Source: an uncultured Lachnospiraceae bacterium (lineage in GTDB: Bacteria > Bacillota > Clostridia > Lachnospirales > Lachnospiraceae). Taken from it: DNA of 64,000 nt. Shown one piece after another: positions 1-7,716 of the stretch (within the stretch, counting starts at the first letter, position 1; the number at the start of each line of letters is the position of its first letter). The position numbers were made by a program, and so were the translations under genes. The stretch spans positions 1 to 64,000 of the forward strand of contig CACXEU010000091.1 of assembly GCA_902766735.1 (NCBI GenBank), given 5' to 3'. The notes under the pieces are model-generated. The model did no database searches. It was not told the origin of the DNA and was given only the letters and a program-made list of their open reading frames with translations.

Positions 1-268
1 CAAAACACAATAAATAATCAAACAACGTTAACATTACACAAGTGATATCCTCTTCTTCCACTAATTCTTTTAGAAGCTCTCCTTCTTTCATATGGCTACA
101 TAAACCACTTTTTTCAGTTAAAAGAAGTAATAGTTTAGCTCGAAGAAAGCATTCCACTGAGCTATAATAATTAAAATCACTGTCATTACCAATGGAACAT
201 AATTGATTTATATAAAGAACCAGGAAGCTGGTATCTTTATTTATACACAAGGAATACTTCCCAGCTCT
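1..268 (-). other. Truncated open reading frame, unrecognised
   Basis: An open frame on the minus strand runs off the left edge of the window and is open for about 89 codons after a TAA at 269-271. The translation looks protein-like (it contains LYINQLCSIGNDSDFNYYSS and then a Leu-rich stretch), but no ATG with a Shine-Dalgarno sequence lies at its beginning; the only early candidates are a TTG and a late ATG. It could be the 3' part of a gene whose 5' end is frameshifted, or a chance frame. I do not recognise the family. Confidence 0.3.
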
Positions 269-272
269 TTAC

Positions 273-300
273 TTGATTTTTTTGGTTTCAATACTATAAT
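273..300 (+). promoter_or_regulatory. Promoter of candidate small RNA
   Basis: TTGATT at 273-278 and a perfect TATAAT at 295-300 are separated by 16 bases. It points right, into a 100-base stretch without an ORF that ends in a strong terminator hairpin. Confidence 0.5.
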
Positions 301-305
301 GTACT

Positions 306-405
306 TAACAAGAGGACTGAGAGCTAGGTGTAAGCTAGCCTCCGGTTATGATAGTTGTTAAAAAGTAACGCCGACCTTTACCAGAGTGAGGGCGTTACTT
401 TTTTG
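306..405 (+). ncRNA. Candidate orphan small RNA of about 100 nt
   Basis: The stretch between a sigma-A-like promoter and an intrinsic terminator has no credible ORF. It contains an inner hairpin (GAG-A-GCTAG pairing with CTAGC-CTC, about 329-353) and ends in a 12-13 bp GC-containing stem followed by T residues. Short two-hairpin RNAs with terminators of this shape occur as antisense RNAs of holin-like type I toxins, but I see no hydrophobic toxin ORF on the opposite strand here. The antitoxin idea is inference; an independent regulatory RNA is equally possible. Confidence 0.4.
361..405 (+). terminator. Intrinsic terminator of the small RNA
   Basis: AAAAAGTAACGCC pairs with GGCGTTACTTTTT around an 18-base loop, with a T-run on the right side and an A-run on the left, so it may work in both directions. 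Confidence 0.7.
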
Positions 406-437
406 CGTTAAATTTAATGATTGAATTTAACGAATAG

Positions 438-466
438 TTGTCAATAAATACTGATTGCTTTATAAT
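438..466 (+). promoter_or_regulatory. Promoter of the ttcA-like gene
   Basis: TTGTCA at 438-443 and TATAAT at 461-466 with a 17-base spacer. The start codon of the next gene is at 498. An AT-rich inverted repeat (CGTTAAATT...AATTTAACG, about 407-432) lies just upstream. Confidence 0.75.
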
Positions 467-497
467 AGCAATAGTAAAAAAATAAGGAAATATAATT

Positions 498-1205
498 ATG
501 AAAGCACAAAAATTATTTAGTTTCGTACGCCGTGCCATATCAGACTATGATATGATTCAATCCGGCGATAAAATTGCTGTCGGCATTTCCGGCGGAAAAG
601 ATAGTCTTACACTTCTTTATGCCTTAAACGGTTTAAAGAGATTTTATCCGGAATCTTTTGAGATTGTGGCATTAACCGTGGATTTAGGTTTTGGAATTCA
701 GGATTTCTCAAAAATTCAGGAATTCTGTGATAACTTAGGTGTGGAATATCATGTTATTAAAACAGATATTGCTGATATTGTTTTTGAATCCAGAAAAGAA
801 ACCAATCCTTGCTCTCTTTGTGCAAAAATGCGTAAAGGTTCATTAAATGATTTTGCAAAGGAATTAGGATGTAATAAAATCGCTTATGCCCACCATAAAG
901 ATGACATGATTGAAACCATGTTTTTATCATTAATCTATGAAGGCCGGTTCCACTGCTTCTCACCGGTTACTTACTTGGACCGTATGGATTTAACAGTGAT
1001 TCGTCCATTAATGTACGTTCCGGAAATGGATGTTATTGGTTTTTCGAATAAATATGAACTACCAATTGCAAAAAATCCTTGTCCAGTGGATGGACATACG
1101 AAACGAGAATATGTCAAGAATCTAGTTCGTCAGTTAAATCAGGAAAATCCCGATTGTAAACAGCGCTTTTTCCGAGCTGTTCTGGAAAAAGGTTTTAATA
1201 ATTAG
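498..1205 (+). CDS. ttcA: TtcA-family tRNA 2-thiolation enzyme (PP-loop ATPase)
   Basis: This cytosolic enzyme probably adenylates and thiolates a tRNA cytidine (2-thiocytidine, C32 in the TtcA family). The N-terminal PP-loop motif SGGKDS lies at residues 31-36 and a CxxC pair (NPCSLC) near residues 105-108, as in the Fe-S-dependent TtcA/TtuA group. At 235 aa it is shorter than enterobacterial TtcA (about 310 aa) but fits the compact clostridial form. The start has AAGGA nine bases upstream. The recombinase gene follows after 8 bases, so the two are probably cotranscribed. The exact tRNA target cannot be read from sequence. Confidence 0.8.
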   Translation: MKAQKLFSFVRRAISDYDMIQSGDKIAVGISGGKDSLTLLYALNGLKRFYPESFEIVALTVDLGFGIQDFSKIQEFCDNLGVEYHVIKTDIADIVFESRKETNPCSLCAKMRKGSLNDFAKELGCNKIAYAHHKDDMIETMFLSLIYEGRFHCFSPVTYLDRMDLTVIRPLMYVPEMDVIGFSNKYELPIAKNPCPVDGHTKREYVKNLVRQLNQENPDCKQRFFRAVLEKGFNN

Positions 1206-1213
1206 GAGGTACT

Positions 1214-2272
1214 ATGGCTACAAATCCTAAAAATTATCATGATCAGGTAATCATCGATAACGAGTTAAAATTAAGAGAACTTCAAAAAGGTCTTCCACGA
1301 TTTTTGGGAGAATTTTTTCGTGGTATTGAACCTACTACTTCTTCTCGTACCCGAATCGCATATGGGTATGATTTAACCGTATTTTTTAACTATATGCGTG
1401 AAAATAATCCAGATTTAAAGAACCAGGAAATCCGTGACTATCCGATTTCCATCCTCGACCAGATTACAGCAACGGATATCGAGGAATATTTGGATTATTT
1501 AAAATATTATGTTACAGAGGATGGTAAACAACATACCAACGGAGAACGTGGAATTATGCGAAAACTGGCATGTTTGCGAACGCTCTATCGCTACTTCTAT
1601 AAAAAAGAAAAGATTACCAACAATCCTGCAGCTATCGTAGAAATGCCCAAATTGCACCAAAAAGAGATTGTTCGGCTGGATGCCGATGAAGTAAGCGTTT
1701 TACTGGACGAAGTGGAATTAGGGGATAAATTGTCAAAATCCCAGCAAAAATTCCATGGTAAGACCAAAACAAGAGATTTGGCGCTTCTTACACTACTCTT
1801 AGGTACCGGAATCCGTGTTTCCGAATGTGTGGGAATCGATATCAATGATATAGATTTTAAAAATTCCGGAATTAAGATTCGTCGAAAAGGTGGTTACGAA
1901 ACTGTCGTATATTTCGGCGATGAAGTGGAGAAGGCATTATTGGCCTATATTGAAGAACGTAAGCTAATCGTTCCGGTCACGGGACATGAAAATGCTCTTT
2001 TCTTATCTTTGCAAAAGAAACGAATCGGTGTACGTGCTGTGGAAAATTTAGTAAAAAAATACGCAGGACTGGTTACAAACTTAAAGAAAATTACCCCCCA
2101 CAAACTTCGTAGTACTTACGGTACTTCTCTTTACAAAGAAACCGGAGATATATATTTAGTAGCTGATGTTTTAGGCCATAAAGATGTAAATACTACAAAG
2201 AAGCATTATGCAGCCATCGAAGATGAACGTCGTAGAAAGGCACGTAATGCGGTAAAACTTCGTGAAGATTAA
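1214..2272 (+). CDS. Tyrosine recombinase, XerC/XerD type
   Basis: A site-specific recombinase with an N-terminal SAM-like DNA-binding domain (about residues 20-145) and a C-terminal catalytic domain. The catalytic set is visible: Arg in GTGIRVSE, HKLR at 296-299, LGHKD with His322, and the nucleophile Tyr332 in KKHYA. The 352 aa length is slightly above XerC/XerD (about 300 aa). It starts with a perfect GGAGG directly after the ttcA-like gene. No phage genes or attachment-site duplication flank it, so a chromosomal Xer-type role (dimer resolution) is more likely than a mobile integrase, but which paralogue it is cannot be decided here. Confidence 0.88.
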   Translation: MATNPKNYHDQVIIDNELKLRELQKGLPRFLGEFFRGIEPTTSSRTRIAYGYDLTVFFNYMRENNPDLKNQEIRDYPISILDQITATDIEEYLDYLKYYVTEDGKQHTNGERGIMRKLACLRTLYRYFYKKEKITNNPAAIVEMPKLHQKEIVRLDADEVSVLLDEVELGDKLSKSQQKFHGKTKTRDLALLTLLLGTGIRVSECVGIDINDIDFKNSGIKIRRKGGYETVVYFGDEVEKALLAYIEERKLIVPVTGHENALFLSLQKKRIGVRAVENLVKKYAGLVTNLKKITPHKLRSTYGTSLYKETGDIYLVADVLGHKDVNTTKKHYAAIEDERRRKARNAVKLRED

Positions 2273-2278
2273 AAAACG

Positions 2279-2315
2279 AAAAGGAACCACTACTGACTTC
2301 GTAGTGATTCCTTTT
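2279..2315. terminator. Bidirectional terminator between recombinase and yneA
   Basis: AAAAGGAA-CC-ACTAC pairs with GTAGT-GA-TTCCTTTT (one 2x2 internal loop). The flanking A and T runs allow it to end both the rightward recombinase transcript and the leftward yneA transcript. Confidence 0.8.
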
Positions 2316-2340
2316 ATCTTTTGCGGGTACCTTTTATGAT

Positions 2341-2640
2341 TTAATATGCGTAAGTTGTAATAATAATTTTATTTCCTGCAATGATCTTATCATTGTGTAA
2401 CTGATTATTTTCTTTTACTTCCTCAACATATTCATCGATCGTTAAATCTGTATTCTTAATATTTTCTTTTGCAATGGAGATTAATGTATCTCCTGGCTGA
2501 ATTTCATAACTTACATATGATTTTTTCGTAGCAACTGCTTCTCCACCTTTCGCTTCTACATTCGTAAACTTAATTGCGGAAAAAACTGCAATCATTAATA
2601 ATAAAACAAAACTCCCTGTGTAAATAAATCTTCTATTCAT
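2341..2640 (-). CDS. yneA: YneA-like SOS cell-division suppressor with LysM domain
   Basis: A small exported protein (99 aa): a short basic N-terminus, one membrane segment (residues about 6-25), then a LysM peptidoglycan-binding domain (about 45-97, beginning YEIQPGDTLISIA). In Bacillus subtilis YneA is divergent from lexA and delays division after DNA damage; the same arrangement and three LexA boxes are present here. I chose ATG at 2640 because GGAGGTG lies 7 bases upstream; an in-frame extension to 2790 would run through the promoter. Function is inferred from domain, size and synteny. Confidence 0.82.
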   Translation of the reverse strand: MNRRFIYTGSFVLLLMIAVFSAIKFTNVEAKGGEAVATKKSYVSYEIQPGDTLISIAKENIKNTDLTIDEYVEEVKENNQLHNDKIIAGNKIIITTYAY

Positions 2641-2668
2641 TAATAACACCTCCATAAAAATATGTTTG

Positions 2669-2682
2669 TGAACATTTGTTCG
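2669..2682. promoter_or_regulatory. LexA box 1
   Basis: TGAACATTTGTTCG has the GAAC-N4-GTTC core with two mismatches to the Bacillus consensus CGAACRNRYGTTYG. It lies between the yneA start and its -10. Confidence 0.75.
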
Positions 2683-2695
2683 TTTTTGTACCCTT

Positions 2696-2724
2696 ATCAT
2701 AAACCCCGAACAAATGTTTGTCAA
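2696..2724 (-). promoter_or_regulatory. yneA promoter
   Basis: TTGACA (complement of 2719-2724) and TATGAT (complement of 2696-2701) with a 17-base spacer that is almost filled by LexA box 2, so repression by LexA should be tight. Confidence 0.8.
2707..2720. promoter_or_regulatory. LexA box 2 (consensus)
   Basis: CGAACAAATGTTTG matches the Gram-positive LexA consensus CGAACRNRYGTTYG at every position and sits inside the yneA promoter spacer. Confidence 0.92.
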
Positions 2725-2733
2725 TACTTTTTT

Positions 2734-2747
2734 CGAATATTTGTTCG
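2734..2747. promoter_or_regulatory. LexA box 3
   Basis: CGAATATTTGTTCG has two mismatches to consensus and lies directly upstream of the lexA -35, suggesting autoregulation. Confidence 0.7.
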
Positions 2748-2755
2748 AAAAAATA

Positions 2756-2784
2756 TTGAATGTTTTCTTTAACTGTGATAAGAT
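2756..2784 (+). promoter_or_regulatory. lexA promoter
   Basis: TTGAAT at 2756-2761 and TAAGAT at 2779-2784 with a 17-base spacer, next to LexA box 3. Confidence 0.65.
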
Positions 2785-2838
2785 TAACACATCGAAAGTA
2801 CATTAATTGGTACACATACGGAAATGGAGGAATATTAT

Positions 2839-3456
2839 ATGCCTGGTAAAATATCTGCGAAACAGCAACAGATTTTAGACTATATTAAAGAAGAAATCCT
2901 GAAGAAAGGTTATCCGCCTACAGTACGTGAAATTTGTGAAAAGGTGGGTTTGAAATCTACTTCTTCTGTTCACTCTCATCTGAGTACCTTGGAAGAAAAC
3001 GGATATATCCGGCGAGACCCGACAAAGCCACGTGCCATTGAAATTATGGATGATGAGTTTGGTTTAACCAGAAGAGAAATGACAAACATTCCGATTGTTG
3101 GCCGGGTTGCAGCTGGAGAACCATTATTAGCTGTAGAAAATATTGAAGACTACTTCTCTCTCCCGGTTGAATTTATGCCGAGTGGAGAGTCCTTCATTCT
3201 GAAGGTTCACGGAGAAAGTATGATTAATGTTGGATTCTTTGAAAATGATTATTTGATTGTGGAAAAGCAGTCTAATGCTAAGAACGGAGATATTGTGGTG
3301 GCGTTAATTGAAGATTCCGTCACAGTTAAGAGATTTTATAAAGAAGACGGTCATTACAGACTTCAGCCGGAAAATGATAATATGGATCCGATTATTGTAG
3401 ATGATTGTACGGTTGTAGGGGTTGTTCGTTCCCTGTATCGTAGAATGGTAATTTAA
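2839..3456 (+). CDS. lexA: LexA, SOS repressor
   Basis: Represses DNA-damage genes and cleaves itself when stimulated by RecA filaments. The N-terminal winged helix (about residues 1-70) is followed by an S24 peptidase domain. The cleavage bond is Ala92-Gly93 (VAAGEP), the catalytic Ser127 is in HGESM and the Lys164 general base in TVKRF. I prefer ATG at 2839 (205 aa, usual length), because GGAGG at 2826-2830 is 8 bases upstream and overlaps the alternative ATG at 2824. It is divergent from yneA and has its own terminator. Confidence 0.95.
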   Translation: MPGKISAKQQQILDYIKEEILKKGYPPTVREICEKVGLKSTSSVHSHLSTLEENGYIRRDPTKPRAIEIMDDEFGLTRREMTNIPIVGRVAAGEPLLAVENIEDYFSLPVEFMPSGESFILKVHGESMINVGFFENDYLIVEKQSNAKNGDIVVALIEDSVTVKRFYKEDGHYRLQPENDNMDPIIVDDCTVVGVVRSLYRRMVI

Positions 3457-3469
3457 GCAGGAAATATTT

Positions 3470-3495
3470 AAGGCAGTTGCATTCGCAACTGCCTT
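3470..3495. terminator. Terminator after lexA
   Basis: AAGGCAGTTGC and GCAACTGCCTT pair perfectly over 11 bp around the loop ATTC. The T-tract after it is short and interrupted (TATTAG). Confidence 0.75.
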
Positions 3496-3538
3496 TATTA
3501 GTCTGTTTTTTAGTAATTCGTTGATGGTATATTACTTC

Positions 3539-4819
3539 TTAGTATGCTAAACAATCATCTAATGATTTAATAATTGCTTCTTTATCCATATCGTGACCGA
3601 TAAATACGACCTTAATCATTCGATCACCAATCTGTTCATCCCAATCTCTTACCAAAGTCGGATCTTCTTTCATCATTTTCTGACGAACACGACGAGGTGC
3701 TGTGGCAACCCACTGTCCTGCATTGGTAATATTAATCTGCTTTCCGGCTTGTTCAAACATGTAAGCATCATTATTGTTTTCGTTTGCCCAGATAATTCCC
3801 TTTGCACGAATGATTGTCTTAGGCATTTCATCAAGCCAATCTTCAAATTTTTCCTTGGCAAAAGGTCTTCTGCGGTAATATACGAAAGAACCAATACCAT
3901 ATTCTTCTACTTCACCTTCCCCATGGTGATGATGGTGGTGATGATGATGTCCATGGTGATGACCATGTCCTTCTTCATGTTCATGATCATGATCGTGGTC
4001 GCAATGTTCGTGATCGTGGTCGCAATGTTCATGGTCGTGATCATGATCTTCGTGTTCATGCTCTTCAGGAACTTCTGTTTCGTCTTCTGTTGCTTCTAAT
4101 TCCTGAATCCATCCTGCAGACATACTTGATTTTTCAAAATCAAAGCGGTTAGTATTTAAGATTTCATCTACATCAACCTGTCCATAAGTTGTTTCAATCA
4201 TAACGGCATTTGGCTGAAGTTTCTTAATGATTGCTTTTACTTTTCCAAGTTCTTCTTCGGAAACAGTATCAACTTTATTTAAAATAATTGTATTACAGAA
4301 TTCAATCTGCTGAATAATCAGATTTTCAATATCTTCTTCATCAATATCATCTTTTACAAGATGTTCTCCGCAGCCAAATTCATCTGCCATTCTGGCAACA
4401 TCCACAACGGAAACAATATTATCAAGACGGGCAATCTTTGCACGTTTATCATAAGAACCGTCTAACATTGTTACAGACTGAGCAATTGGAATCGGCTCGC
4501 AAATACCACTTGCTTCAATCAAGATATAGTCAAATCTACCGGTACGAATCAAATCAATAATCTGGTTAATTAAATCAACCTTCAGAGTACAGCAGATACA
4601 TCCATTCTGCAATGGAACGAGGTTTTCGTCCTGCTGAGTAACCTGTCCACCTTTTGCAATTAAAGATGCATCAATGTTTACTTCTCCGATATCGTTTACG
4701 ATAACGGCAACCTTATACCCTTTCTGATTCGTAAGAACCTGATTTAATAATGTTGTCTTTCCAGCTCCTAAATAACCGGTAAGTAAGGTTACAGGAACTA
4801 ATGGTTTATTATTACTCAT
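3539..4819 (-). CDS. CobW/COG0523-family GTPase, metal chaperone
   Basis: A P-loop GTPase of the family that includes CobW, nitrile-hydratase activators and zinc metallochaperones (ZNG1). Walker A lies in GYLGAGKTT (residues 15-23) and the metal-binding CxCC motif is Cys74-Cys76-Cys77. A long Asp/Glu/His/Cys-rich loop (about 255-305) includes nine consecutive His and two copies of EHCDHD. A CobW C-terminal domain follows (about 310-426). It lies 40 bases downstream of the GH13 gene in the same direction. No Zur-type operator or cobalamin gene is nearby, so zinc handling is the likelier role but the metal is not proven. Confidence 0.85.
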   Translation of the reverse strand: MSNNKPLVPVTLLTGYLGAGKTTLLNQVLTNQKGYKVAVIVNDIGEVNIDASLIAKGGQVTQQDENLVPLQNGCICCTLKVDLINQIIDLIRTGRFDYILIEASGICEPIPIAQSVTMLDGSYDKRAKIARLDNIVSVVDVARMADEFGCGEHLVKDDIDEEDIENLIIQQIEFCNTIILNKVDTVSEEELGKVKAIIKKLQPNAVMIETTYGQVDVDEILNTNRFDFEKSSMSAGWIQELEATEDETEVPEEHEHEDHDHDHEHCDHDHEHCDHDHDHEHEEGHGHHHGHHHHHHHHHGEGEVEEYGIGSFVYYRRRPFAKEKFEDWLDEMPKTIIRAKGIIWANENNNDAYMFEQAGKQINITNAGQWVATAPRRVRQKMMKEDPTLVRDWDEQIGDRMIKVVFIGHDMDKEAIIKSLDDCLAY

Positions 4820-4858
4820 TGTATTGATTCCTTTCTATAAAATTCTCTACGCAGCGCC

Positions 4859-6160
4859 TTATTTCAAATAATATACGGAATACGGTTCCATCATTAAACC
4901 GGCGCCGATATCTATTATAGCACCGGAAATGAAATCTGTAACCATATTTTTATCACATCCAAAATAAGCGGTGTATGGTTCTCCGGATGCATTGATTGCT
5001 ACATAAAAATTTTCTCCGTTATAACTTCTACGGAACACGCACTGATGATTGGTCAGAACAATGGAACTGAAATCCCCATAATTCAGTGCGGCTTCTTTCT
5101 TTTTTATTCCTGAAAGCTTGGCAATAAAATCCGTCAAATCATTCCATTCCGGTTCTTCAATTTCAGGTCTCAGTGCCGGATCTCCTTGACATTTATCTGC
5201 TTCTACACCCCATTCACTGCCGTAATAAACACATGGAATTCCGGGCATTCCAAACAATAAGCCATAAATTGGTTTTAAATGATTCTTATTTTGTAAAATG
5301 GTTGCCACTCTTGTGACATCATGATTATCCACGAAATTCAGCAAATGTTTCCCACGATAAAGGGTCCAGTTTTCCGGACCGAATTGTCGTAATAAAGAAT
5401 GATTGATTTCAAACATGTTCATGGAATTAAAACTGGAATGAAGTCCTTTATAACACTCATAATTGGTGCTGGAGTGAAGCATTTCATCATTCATGCGCTG
5501 GTTATAATCCCCGTGTAGCATTTCGCCAACAAGGAAAAAGTCCTCTTTTAAAGAATCACAATGTCTGCGAAGTCTCTTTAAGAATTCGTAATCCAGACAA
5601 TATGCCACATCCAAACGGATTCCATCGATATCAAAAGTATCAATCCAAAAACGAACAGCGTCCAACAAATACTGAACCACTTCTTCGTTTTGAAGATTGA
5701 GTTTTACCAAATCATAATTGCCTTCCCAGCCTTCATACCAAAGACCGTCATTGTAGTTTGAATTTCCTTCCAAACTAATATAGAACCAATGTAGGTACGG
5801 TGATTGCTCACGATTCTTTATAACATCCTGAAACTGTGGAAAACCACGTCCCACATGATTAAAAACGCCGTCTAAAACCACTTTAATTTCATTTTTGTGT
5901 AAATCCTTACATAATTCCACAAAATCCTCATTATCGCCTAAACGGCAATCAATCTTTCGATAGTCTCTCGTATTATATCCGTGGGTATCCGATTCAAACA
6001 ATGGTGAAAAATAAATTGCATTGGCCCCCAGTTTCTTGATGTGTGGAATCCATGAATGAAGTCGCCTGATTCGATGCACTGTTGCACCATCATTTTCGAA
6101 AGGTGCCCCACATAATCCCAAGGGATATATCTGATAAAAGACACTTTCATAAGCCCACAT
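4859..6160 (-). CDS. Intracellular GH13 alpha-amylase-family glycosidase
   Basis: An (alpha/beta)8 glycosidase without signal peptide, probably acting on imported malto-oligosaccharides. All four GH13 regions are visible: DGVFNH (97-102), GIRLD with nucleophile Asp184, GEM with acid/base Glu213, and VDNHD with Asp281. The 433 aa length leaves room for only a small C-terminal beta domain. Start ATG overlaps the rsfS stop (TAATG) and is preceded by GGAGG. It sits in a translation/NAD operon rather than a sugar operon, which gives no clue to its substrate; whether it is an alpha-amylase, glucosidase or cyclomaltodextrinase is open. Confidence 0.85.
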   Translation of the reverse strand: MWAYESVFYQIYPLGLCGAPFENDGATVHRIRRLHSWIPHIKKLGANAIYFSPLFESDTHGYNTRDYRKIDCRLGDNEDFVELCKDLHKNEIKVVLDGVFNHVGRGFPQFQDVIKNREQSPYLHWFYISLEGNSNYNDGLWYEGWEGNYDLVKLNLQNEEVVQYLLDAVRFWIDTFDIDGIRLDVAYCLDYEFLKRLRRHCDSLKEDFFLVGEMLHGDYNQRMNDEMLHSSTNYECYKGLHSSFNSMNMFEINHSLLRQFGPENWTLYRGKHLLNFVDNHDVTRVATILQNKNHLKPIYGLLFGMPGIPCVYYGSEWGVEADKCQGDPALRPEIEEPEWNDLTDFIAKLSGIKKKEAALNYGDFSSIVLTNHQCVFRRSYNGENFYVAINASGEPYTAYFGCDKNMVTDFISGAIIDIGAGLMMEPYSVYYLK

Positions 6161-6507
6161 TATAATTCCTCCGGTGAAATAACTTTTCCATCACTCCAGA
6201 TTTTCTCCAATGCATAAAATGCACGGTCTTCTTCATTTAAGATATGAACAATTACATCCTGGAAATCCATCAAAATCCAGTTAGCATTCTGATATCCTTC
6301 TGTGTGCTTTAGAGAAGCTCCTGCCTTATGCATTTCTTCTTCCACATTATTTGCCAATGCATGAAGCTGATTCTCGTTATTTCCACCACAAATAATAAAA
6401 TAGTCTGCTAAAATGGAAATTCCGGAAATATCAATGACTGTGATATTGTTTCCCTTTTTGTCATCTAATGCTTCATAAGCAATTTTTGTTAATTCTTTTG
6501 AAGTCAT
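6160..6507 (-). CDS. rsfS: Ribosomal silencing factor RsfS
   Basis: A 115 aa Iojap/DUF143 protein that binds L14 on the 50S subunit and blocks joining with 30S when nutrients are short. The family core is visible (ISILADYFIICGG, NWILMDFQDVIVHI). It follows nadD-yqeK by 3 bases, the standard Firmicute order (nadD, yqeK, rsfS), and overlaps the next gene by one base. Shine-Dalgarno GAGAGGTG. Confidence 0.95.
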   Translation of the reverse strand: MTSKELTKIAYEALDDKKGNNITVIDISGISILADYFIICGGNNENQLHALANNVEEEMHKAGASLKHTEGYQNANWILMDFQDVIVHILNEEDRAFYALEKIWSDGKVISPEEL

Positions 6508-6510
6508 ATG

Positions 6511-7701
6511 TCACCTCTCATCAATGATTTTTTTATAGTATTCATATGCATCCCTTGTATAAAAATCAATGGTGGATGCATTCTTTTCTTTCAAATAACT
6601 TAACGTATCCTCAAGGATGCGATATGTCAGTAGATCCAGATCGTGTTTTGCCAATTCCCGCAGTTCTTCCAGATGTGGCTGTTTATCTCTGCTCGGTTCA
6701 ATATAATCAGCACAGAAAATGATTTGTTCCAAAGGATTCATCCCTGCTTTTCCAGTAGTGTGCCAGGTAATTGCCGATAATATTTCCTGATCCGTAATAA
6801 AATATTTTTCTGCCGCAAAAAGCGCACCTACTTTAGCATGTAATAAGTATGGCGCATTTTTTTCTGTTTCGGTGATTTCAATATCGTGCTTCTGACAAAG
6901 AGATATGAGTTCGTTATCAGATAAATGTTTTGCACAATCATGTAAAATCCCTGCCATGTATGCCTGGTTCGGGTTCACTCCAAATAATTCAGCCATTTCC
7001 TTGGCAGTTTTTGCCACGCCTAAAGTGTGTTCAAACCTGGACTCTTTCAACGTCTCTTTCAAATCATCTATGATTTTATTTACGGACCACGCCTTATTCA
7101 CATTACAATTATTGTACAATTGATTCTGAACAATATAATCATAAACGCTTTTTGGCACCATGTTCTTAATAGTTTCATAGTTTTCTGTTCGAATGGAACT
7201 GGAAGATATTTCAGAAGATTCTGTGGCAATTACACCCACATGGATGTCAAATGCATTTTCAATTTCCTGAATCTTCTCTTCCATCTTATCGGAACTTTCA
7301 TCTTTTCTTCGAACAACTAAAAGTTTCGCATATTTCACAATGACATCCGGTCGATACCAATTCATGAAATAGGCTATAGAATCACTACCCATAATAAAAT
7401 AAAATTCATCTTCCGGATAAAGTTCTTTCAACAGAAACATGGTATCTGCCGTATAGGTTGCTTCATTTCGTGTGATTTCCACATCGGAATATTCCAGACC
7501 GTCGAAATCCTTAATAGCGGCCTTAATCATATTCACTCTGTGAAAATTTCCCGTTATGGCGTTTTTGTCCTTATGCGGTGGATAAGGTGTCGGCATAATC
7601 CAAACCTTGTCCAAATCAAACTGTTTTTTTGCTTCTACCGCAATTGTTATATGAGTATTATGAATCGGGTCAAAGGTTCCACCCAAAATTCCAATCTTCA
7701 T
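6511..7701 (-). CDS. nadD: NadD-YqeK fusion: nicotinate-nucleotide adenylyltransferase with HD-domain hydrolase
   Basis: Residues 1 to about 200 are NadD, which makes deamido-NAD from nicotinate mononucleotide and ATP; GGTFDPIHNTH carries the nucleotide-binding histidines and ISSSSIR the C-terminal phosphate motif. Residues about 210-396 match YqeK, an HD-domain protein reported to hydrolyse diadenosine tetraphosphate; the metal ligands are in HTLGVAKT and ILHDCAK. In Bacillus these are two adjacent genes; here one uninterrupted frame of 396 aa joins them with no stop or frameshift. Shine-Dalgarno AAGGAGG. Upstream is yhbY, downstream rsfS. Confidence 0.93.
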   Translation of the reverse strand: MKIGILGGTFDPIHNTHITIAVEAKKQFDLDKVWIMPTPYPPHKDKNAITGNFHRVNMIKAAIKDFDGLEYSDVEITRNEATYTADTMFLLKELYPEDEFYFIMGSDSIAYFMNWYRPDVIVKYAKLLVVRRKDESSDKMEEKIQEIENAFDIHVGVIATESSEISSSSIRTENYETIKNMVPKSVYDYIVQNQLYNNCNVNKAWSVNKIIDDLKETLKESRFEHTLGVAKTAKEMAELFGVNPNQAYMAGILHDCAKHLSDNELISLCQKHDIEITETEKNAPYLLHAKVGALFAAEKYFITDQEILSAITWHTTGKAGMNPLEQIIFCADYIEPSRDKQPHLEELRELAKHDLDLLTYRILEDTLSYLKEKNASTIDFYTRDAYEYYKKIIDER

Positions 7702-7716
7702 ATTGCCTCCTTCTAT

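Noticed and set aside
1214-2272. Phage or transposon integrase marking a mobile element
   Set aside because: Flanking genes are core (ttcA, lexA), there is no excisionase, no tRNA target and no direct repeats.
2633-2815. 60-codon minus-strand ORF upstream of yneA
   Set aside because: It covers the lexA/yneA promoters and LexA boxes and has no Shine-Dalgarno.
3593-4099. 168-codon plus-strand ORF that looks like a Met/Val-rich membrane protein
   Set aside because: It is antisense to the His/Asp-rich loop of the CobW gene; the hydrophobic look is the complement of His codons.
4820-4858. Zur or cobalamin control of the CobW gene
   Set aside because: The 39-base gap has only a Shine-Dalgarno region; no operator palindrome or riboswitch fits.
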